From Acorus gramineus (Eukaryota > Streptophyta > Magnoliopsida > Acorales > Acoraceae), in the NCBI GenBank assembly GCA_030737835.1, contig CM060856.1, forward strand, positions 6,805,442-6,869,441: a DNA stretch of 64,000 bases, written 5' to 3'. A model generated the notes under the pieces. The model searched no databases, was not told where the DNA came from, and saw only the letters and a program-made list of their open reading frames with translations. This document shows, piece after piece, positions 58,401 to 64,000 of the stretch (position 1 is its first letter; the number at the start of each line of letters is the position of its first letter). Position numbers and translations under genes: made by a program.

Positions 58401-58762
58401 TTTTTATCAGTCAAACCGATGGATGGCCTTTTTTGTTGTTGTCTTGAGAATACTTCTGTTGCACAATTGACTCAGGTTTGAAAGAACTTCTTGGGGATCT
58501 TCCCGCCCAAAATGCAGCTAATCTCCAGAAACAGGTGAATTTCTTTAGGTCACCCACCCAACTAGCTTATCAGCTTCAAGCTAGTGCTTGGTCAACACTT
58601 TATAAGAAAAACACAGTGGATTAAATTTGTATTTCAAGTTGAAATAAGCTGAATTGTTTTGCCAATTTGCAGGTTTCATCCCTTGCTAAAGAGGCCAAGA
58701 AGGAGCGCTGTGCCCTTAGTACAGCGGTCTCAAAGATAACTAATTACGGTATTCCCATCTGA
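52436..58762 (+). CDS. RHIP1: RHIP1-like protein (RGS1-HXK1 interacting protein)
   Basis: Homologue of Arabidopsis RHIP1, a small protein reported to bind the G-protein regulator RGS1 and hexokinase HXK1 in glucose signalling. Exons: 52436-52675, 52756-52822, 52893-52974, 53943-53988, 56445-56528, 58141-58193, 58286-58350, 58476-58534, 58673-58762; 786 nt, 261 aa, near the family's usual length. Recognisable blocks are VFFGKIKEGVFAAYTHPAL, a hydrophobic SCGIAVGLGILV stretch that may be a membrane segment, RYLYHNTLRLFMREE, FERGRTKLRQSGLQIQ, GLKELLGDLPAQ and the closing KITNYGIPI. The C-terminal half is a predicted coiled coil. The start was chosen at MAAVGD, in strong context; an in-frame ATG at 52,328 would add 36 residues. 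The exon 3/4 junction is uncertain: frame is kept only with the donor GT at 52,975 rather than the better-looking GTATGT at 52,971. Confidence 0.87.
54561..54587. repeat. (TTTTTA)n microsatellite
   Basis: Hexamer-like repeat of TTTTTA in RHIP1 intron 4, about four and a half units, nearly perfect. Confidence 0.8.
55006..55160 (+). mobile_element. Candidate tRNA-derived SINE, copy 1 (RHIP1 intron 4)
   Basis: Contains TGGTTAGAGAGG (55,025-55,036), resembling an RNA polymerase III A box, and GAGTTTGAATCTC (55,057-55,069), resembling a B box, at tRNA-like spacing of about 30 nt. It ends in A-rich sequence after TCATCCAAAAG. A second copy with the same order of blocks is at 57,255-57,387. Boundaries are estimated. 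Confidence 0.55.
57255..57387 (+). mobile_element. Candidate tRNA-derived SINE, copy 2 (RHIP1 intron 5)
   Basis: Shares CTCTTTGGTTAGAG, CTCCCTATAGG, TTTCAAATCCCC and a closing TCATCACCAAAAAA with the copy at 55.0 kb, in the same orientation and order. It has diverged substantially, so the two insertions are not recent. Confidence 0.5.
57493..57645. repeat. Three tandem TG-run plus 26-nt units
   Basis: In RHIP1 intron 5, a (TG)n run followed by TAGTTGTCTCCTCTTTAATA occurs three times (ending near 57,549, 57,584 and 57,641). The first and third are also preceded by GATGATC(A/G)TAGGTG, so the array is a nested duplication created by slippage or unequal exchange at the TG tracts. Confidence 0.85.
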
Positions 58763-59600
58763 GCATTGATTTTCCTCCCTGTTGTGTAAAATATTGTGTT
58801 TTCTGGCTATGATTTTGCAGTGTTTTTTTATGCGGCTATAACTGTGAATCGAGAAAATGATTCCAGATGTTATTCTCCCATTTTGTTCTGAAATATGTTG
58901 GCTTAAATTCGCAAATAGGACAATTCATTTTTTATATTCCTGGAGATGTAGCATGTGCTATTGTGTGATATTACTTCAGGTTTTTCATTGAGAAAAATAA
59001 AAGTTGTAGATCAGTGCAATCCATCTTATATCTGTGTCTACATAACTGCCTTGCTTCAAAAATGCTTTTCAAATTTTTAGTTTTTAGCTATGTCCTGTAT
59101 GAAATCTACATTGAGATTCAACTTGATAAGAAGTCTTGAGAAAGGGTTTTTTATCAAACTAAATTAAGTGAAATGTGAAGATGGAAGAGAACAGTTATCC
59201 TAAAAAAAAAAAAGATGAAAGAAATGGCTGGAAAATTTAGAGAGAGAGAGATGGGGAAGAATATTTTTTGGGAGATGGGGGGGGGGGGGGGAGAGAGAGA
59301 GGGAGAGAGATGAGTTGATGGGGGAGACCATTTTACAGAGAGAGAGAGAGAGATTGAGAGAGGGAGGGCGTTCTCCATTGGATGGTGGTGGGTGTGTGAG
59401 AGAAAATTCAGTGAAAAAGAGAGGAGGTTAACAGTGGTTTCGTGTTTTTTTTTTTTTTTTTTTTAAGGTTTTCATTTTTTGGAAAGGTCAGTCACAAAAG
59501 TTACAAATTGTGGTTAAAAAAATGAGGGTAAAGCCTATTTCACTTTCTATTTAGAATAAAATATCTTCATTTTTTTTTTATCTCAAAATACAAAAAATTG
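58763..59600. other. 3' flank of RHIP1
   Basis: Includes the RHIP1 3' UTR. Positions 59,237-59,360 are a purine-rich block of GA repeats with a run of about 14 G at 59,278-59,291. A long T run follows at 59,446-59,464. No gene is supported. Confidence 0.45.
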
Positions 59601-59611
59601 TCAATGCTTTA

Positions 59612-60110
59612 CCCCTCGTTTGGGGTGAGATATAAAATTATTCGTCCTTGATAGCTATACTAGGATAGATAACAATCCATGCTGAATAAGTAAATTTTTG
59701 TTTGGTTGTCTTTTCTGTTATTCTCATTGGGAAACGTAAAATTGAACTTTTTGTTGTTTGGTTCACCTTGGATAAAGTAAGGATAAGTGGTAGATAAGAG
59801 ATGGATAAGAGTTTATGACTTTTTAAATGACAACTATACCCCTGCATAAATAATTTGTGTTTGGGAATAAGTATGAGAGATGTGTGTGTGATATGATAGA
59901 TGTGACAGTTTTTGGAATGTGTGCAGAGAGTGTTAGGTTAGATAAAAATTTTAAAATGACAAAGAAGGGTATTTTTATCCATTGGCATAGATAAGTCCTG
60001 ATAAGCAATTCCACCATTTTCTTAGAATAGTTATCAGGCCTTATCCTAGCTTATCCAGGCATAGCTATCAAGGTTTATTCTTGTCAAACAAACAGCTGTT
60101 TGGGGGCTAT
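59612..60110 (+). mobile_element. Dispersed MITE family, copy 2 (best preserved)
   Basis: It starts near TCGTTTGGGG with TCCTTGATAGCTATACTAGG close to the left end, and near the right end has the inverse, CCAGGCATAGCTATCAAGG, followed by GTCAAACAAAC. These form subterminal inverted repeats. Internally it shares many blocks with the copy at 23.6 kb and with the reversed, truncated copy at 63.87-64.0 kb. It has no open frame for a transposase. Confidence 0.65.
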
Positions 60111-60539
60111 TCTACTGTATTCTCCCCTATCCATCATATATTCTCCACCCCAAGCGGGGGGTTATATATATTTTTTTCTATGCCATATGGGATAACATGT
60201 GATATAATCAATTATTTTCTTATCTCAGCCCCTTGGGGGTAATTGTGGGGATAAAGTGGAGGAAATGATAATTTATTTTGTTTGGTATAAAAAATAACCA
60301 AGATAAAGTGCGTACAGTTGTCTCGATTTTAAAATGAAAATAAGGTTTTTTTTTTTTGTTTTATCTAAAGATTAAAATAACATTTATTATCACCTTTTGT
60401 TTCAATTTTAATAAATATAAATAAAAACAAGATTGATGGATTTTTTTATCCTTTAAAATTAAACAATTTATTTTTAAAACCTTAACCCCTTGTCAAATAA
60501 ATCTTAATTTAACTCACTCGTATGAATGTAATGGTGGCA

Positions 60540-60890
60540 ACCTCTTTTTTAAAAAAGGAACTGCCTGAAAAATACAAAATCAAAGAAAAATTAAACCAAT
60601 AAATAGGAAAGATTATAAAAATAACAAAAGAGAAAGAGAAAACACAAAAGATTATAGAGAACTATTCTTCAAGAGATTCTTATTTCATTTCCATGCCTTT
60701 CATATTTTACAAGCCCTCTATTTATAGGGGAAATAGCTATAATGACTCATTCATGTATTTCCAACATACATGAATTTACAATAAATTTGGTACACTAATG
60801 TATACATGCACCAATAGGTCATCCACAATTACATGCATCTAGAATTACATGCACATTCATATGCATGTATTTACAACGCTAGCAAATTCA
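60540..60890 (-). mobile_element. Probable LTR-retrotransposon LTR remnant
   Basis: Read on the minus strand it has an LTR-like promoter, CCCCTATAAATAGAGGGC, then GAAATGAAATAAGAATCTC and TTCTCTATAATCTTTTGTG, the usual TATA, transcript start and polyadenylation order of Ty1-copia LTRs. No gag-pol coding sequence is next to it, so it would be a solo or partial LTR. Terminal TG/CA and target duplication were not identified. Confidence 0.45.
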
Positions 60891-61182
60891 CCTTTATTAA
60901 AAAAGAAAAAAACTTTGGTATAGGTTCGTAAATTCTTTTTTACTGATTGTTAATTTATTTTTTCAATAATCAATGCAACATTTATTTTTATCTTGATGAT
61001 ACTGGTTTTTTTGGTGTCATGATTTATCTCTCTTGTTATGTTTTTAGGTGTTATACCATTTGATTTTTTTCTATACCATTATGGTTGATCTTGGCCATAA
61101 ATTCATGATACTGGGCTTTGAAAGTCCTGAGGTTGATAACTACCTTAGATAAATAGTTACAATGGTTACATCATTTAATCTA

Positions 61183-62965
61183 TATCATGTAGGGGACGGT
61201 TACCTCCACACCAAATAACAAGAATCCCACACCATTATCTCACCCACCCCTCTCTCTTTTGTCAATCCCTAAATCCACCCCTCAATATATATTTCAAACC
61301 TGTCAATGTAAACCCACCCCAACCATTTTACATCAACCTTTTCTCTTTCTTCTCCCTTTGTCTTCTCCCCTCCCACACATTTGAGGAGGGAGCACCGATA
61401 CCACCTTCAGCGATTGAAGAGATGGAGGATCCGACAGAGCAGCTCAAGGGCTAGGTGGACTTGAACATCGGACATGATTTTTTAAGGTTTTAAATTATGT
61501 TTTTGGGATGGGGATCGACGAGAAAGGAGGGTTTTTTTTAGAGTTTTAAAGGATGTTGTTGAGATCTGGACTGGCGGCGTGTCGACGGCGGTGAGGATCC
61601 CCCCTGAGACGAGTATGCACGAGCTTCTTGAGTGCCTCATCTACACCAACTTGATGTACCTGCCAATCCACCAAGTTGAATTTGATTGTGGGTATTGAGG
61701 AAAAATTGGCTTTTGAAGGGAATTTAGATTTTGGATCTGATATGGGATGAATTGGAATTTTTAGAGTTTTTTTTACTGGGTTTTCATTTGTTAGAGTTTG
61801 ATGGGGAATTTGGTGATTCTTGTTGGTGGTCGTCGTATGTTATTTTTTTGTTTGAAAGCTGTTTTCTTTGAATTTGTTTACATTTCCTGAATCGGTGAGA
61901 TATTGGATGTTATTGTGAAGACTCTCTTTTGGTGTTTGTTTAATCCCTCAATCTTACAAGTTAAACGGGTTGGATGTTTGGAACTACTTGATGATCTCCC
62001 AGAAAGCATGAGATTGTTCTGCTTTTGATTATAATTCTAGAAGAATAAAGTGTGATGAAAGAGTGTCATGCATTTACAGGTTAGGAGCAATGTGAAATTT
62101 CTTTTTTTTCATAGATAGATTTGCATAGATATATTTGCATGATTTTCATTTCATTTGATGGTTTGTTTTGCTTCGCTAAAACCCATACAAGGTTTATTTT
62201 GGCTTCATATTTCCAATGTTATATTTAAAGTGGCCCCTATCACTAGTGTGTGTTTGGGAGACCACTGTCATTAGTTTCTTATTATATGTGTTAAGGCAAA
62301 CTAATATTATGGGAATTAATAATATGTTTTTTAAGTTCTCAAACTTAAAAGTCGACTTTATTATGTCGAACAGAGACTTTAAAAACAACTTAAGGCAATC
62401 GAACTACAATGAGTATATGTTCTGGATGTCATTTGACCAAATGAAGTCGATCCAAACATTAAAAGGCTGACTGGAATTGGTCGAACTGGGACGTCAAAAA
62501 TGACTGAAGACAGTCGAACAACCATCAGCAATGTCTGAAACTTTTGGAACCCATTCGACCTTAGACAGTCGATCTTCACTCAAACCGGACAACTGGAGTT
62601 GGTCAAACTAGGACGTTGAAAATGACTAAAGACAGTCGGAACTGGTTCGATCGAAGGAAGTCGATCCGAACTTTAAGGACGACTAGAAGCAAATGACCTG
62701 TGACTTTAAGAATGACTTTTTATAGTCGAACTGAATCGGTCAACCTCTTTTTTTTTTTGTTGTATTCAGTTTGGGGTGGGGAGGGTCTATGAAAATTGGG
62801 GGGCTGAAAAGTACAAGGGAAGGGGGTGGGGTCTGTTTAAATGGGGTGGGGTAGGTCGGGGTGGTTTTCCTTTTTTGAGAGAACATACTTTTTAGGTTTT
62901 TTTGTTATTTTATTGGTGTGAGTTTCTCATTTTTTGGTGTGGGTATATCCGTCCCCTATTATGTA
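61183..62965. mobile_element. Mutator-like non-autonomous element with 9-bp target duplication
   Basis: Element 61,192-62,956 (1,765 bp). Flanks are TATCATGTA (61,183-61,191) and TATTATGTA (62,957-62,965), identical at 8 of 9 positions; 9 bp is the Mutator signature. Ends begin GGGGACGG on each strand. By eye about 36 of the first 47 positions match between the inverted ends, including the shared CCACACCAAA block. The inside has no transposase. It contains a CT-rich, leader-like stretch (61,330-61,385), a gene-like open segment (about 61,555-61,695) and diverged tandem repeats (62,345-62,740). This suggests a Pack-MULE-style element. Confidence 0.75.
62345..62740. repeat. Diverged tandem repeats inside the Mutator-like element
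   Basis: A unit with TTGGTCGAACTGGGACGTC followed by AAAAATGACTGAAGACAGTCG (near 62,476) recurs as TTGGTCAAACTAGGACGTTG then AAAATGACTAAAGACAGTCG (near 62,597), about 120 bp later. Further GTCGATC and GACAGTCGA motifs fill the interval. The short GACT/AGTC palindromic motif is strongly over-represented. Confidence 0.65.
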
Positions 62966-63071
62966 ATGAAGTAATTTGACGAAGAATATTAACTGTCACA
63001 TACAGTGTCATAGTGGTCACTAATCCGTAATAGTTATAAAGCGGATGGACCATTGTCTTATAAATCTTCTA

Positions 63072-63290
63072 GGCTCCGTTTGAATTTGCGTTGGGTCGGG
63101 GCGTGTTTTGCGTTGATGGACGCTATAGAACGCCAACTTTAAACCAAACAAAAAATATTCAAGTTTGCGCTTCTGACTTGGGGTAGCATTAAAAGGTTTT
63201 TTTTTTCACATTTTAAATGCTTCAAAACTTTGCTTCTCCAACTCTTTAGCTTCCCTCAACGTGGTCTCTCGACTGTTCAGATTATATTTT
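63072..63290. mobile_element. Possible truncated relative of the 5.05-kb MITE
   Basis: It starts GGCTCCGTTTGAATTTGCG and contains GACGCTATAGAACGCC and CAACGTGGTCTCTCG. The last matches CAACCGTGGTCTCTTCC inside the Tourist-like element at 5,052-5,283. No matching right terminus was found, so it appears truncated. Confidence 0.35.
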
Positions 63291-63869
63291 GATTTGGTGT
63301 ATCACATCAAATGGTCATGGAATAATCAAATTAGGGTGAGCACAGATTAATTAAGATTTGATCTTAATTAAGATATAAAGTGAATCTCCTAAAATTATGG
63401 AAATATATTTGTTTGTTAGGAGATTAATTGGAGATGAAATTATTTATTTATATAAATATCTTCTAAGGTTTCAGATTAAAATTTGGCATGACATAAAATG
63501 TAGATCCATATTAAAGAGGTTGAGAGGGTTCAAATTTTTGTATCTCAACTATTATAGTGTTGAGATAATGGTTAGCGCGTTCACATGACGCGCTGATCAG
63601 GGTCAAAACAGTTCTAAAGTCAATTTTGTAAATAAACTGGTCCTGAAGTCAAAAGTGAAATTCTTTTTGAGGGGGTTATTTTAAAAACTTTCCCTATATA
63701 TAAATTGTTAATTTTCTTTTATATGTTTTACCTCATGTAACATTAAAATAATTTTTATAGAAATATATGTCTCATTAAAAAAATGTATATTATTTTAAAA
63801 GAAATAAAACGGATAAAAACAATACTTAAGTATGTCAAAAAAGACTACTAGAGAATACAAGAGAATAAC

Positions 63870-64000
63870 AAAAAAAAACTGTTTGTTTTGGTGGAATAAA
63901 CCTTGGTAGTTATGTCTGGATAAACTAAAATAAAACCTGATAACTATTATCAGAAAAAGGCTGAAATTGCTTATTAAAGCTTATTTATACAAATGGATAA
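63870..64000 (-). mobile_element. Dispersed MITE family, copy 3 (cut by window end)
   Basis: On the minus strand it reads TTATCCATTTGTATAAATAAG, AATAGTTATCAGG, TTTATCCAGACATAACTACC and AAGGTTTATTCC, matching the right half of the copy at 59.6-60.1 kb in reverse orientation. The rest lies beyond the window. Confidence 0.65.

Noticed and set aside
61192-61700. Mutator-like element as a functional host gene promoter plus first exon
   Set aside because: The ATG-led frame near 61,420 (MEDPTEQLKG) stops after ten codons and the later open segment is isolated, so an intact gene is not supported; I kept only the captured-fragment reading.
1-64000. CRISPR arrays, bacterial operons or organellar insertions
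   Set aside because: No regularly spaced identical repeats with unique spacers, no Shine-Dalgarno-led gene clusters and no recognisable plastid or mitochondrial genes were seen; all genes are intron-rich plant genes.

Overview
This is nuclear DNA from a flowering plant. The genes carry many short GT-AG introns, and AT-rich intergenic and intronic DNA is full of small transposon remnants. All six protein genes are plant-type. The 5' coding exons of two genes (a bHLH factor and an F-box protein) are very GC-rich while the rest of the window is AT-rich. That 5'-to-3' GC gradient is typical of monocots, so a non-grass monocot is my best guess; the species cannot be fixed from the sequence alone.

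Layout: (1) 1,081-3,927, minus strand: a UNE10/PIF-type bHLH phytochrome-interacting transcription factor, six coding exons, 468 aa. (2) 3.9-10.9 kb: no gene; contains a Tourist-like MITE, a perfect 24-bp hairpin and an element built of GGGTTCGGGTC-like repeats. (3) 10,868-12,895, minus: F-box/LRR protein of the At5g07670 type, two exons, 484 aa. (4) 15,270-23,082, plus: a 2-phosphoglycerate-kinase-like P-loop kinase, 15 exons, 473 aa, with a decayed LINE in intron 12. (5) 24,211-25,844, plus: remorin-family protein, six exons, 382 aa, whose first intron is frame-preserving and open. (6) 26,203-50,040, minus: the complete NOT1 scaffold of the CCR4-NOT deadenylase, 50 coding exons, 2,425 aa; its three largest introns hold LINE and DNA-transposon insertions. 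(7) 52,436-58,762, plus: RHIP1 (RGS1-HXK1 interacting protein), nine exons, 261 aa, with two SINE-like copies in its introns. (8) 58.8-64.0 kb: no host gene; a probable LTR remnant, a dispersed MITE family, and a 1.77-kb Mutator-like element with 9-bp target duplications and gene-like internal sequence.

The exon models were built by hand from splice sites, reading-frame continuity and protein-family resemblance. Every model closes in frame from ATG to stop, with the expected length for its family. The one weak junction is exon 3/exon 4 of RHIP1. The genes do not form a pathway: they cover light signalling (UNE10), protein turnover (F-box), a probable small-molecule kinase, a membrane-nanodomain protein (remorin), mRNA decay (NOT1) and glucose/G-protein signalling (RHIP1).

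I found no convincing new multi-gene system. The observations most worth following are the gene-carrying Mutator-like element, the exitron-like remorin intron, the disordered insert that splits the kinase, and the clear transposon footprints in NOT1.
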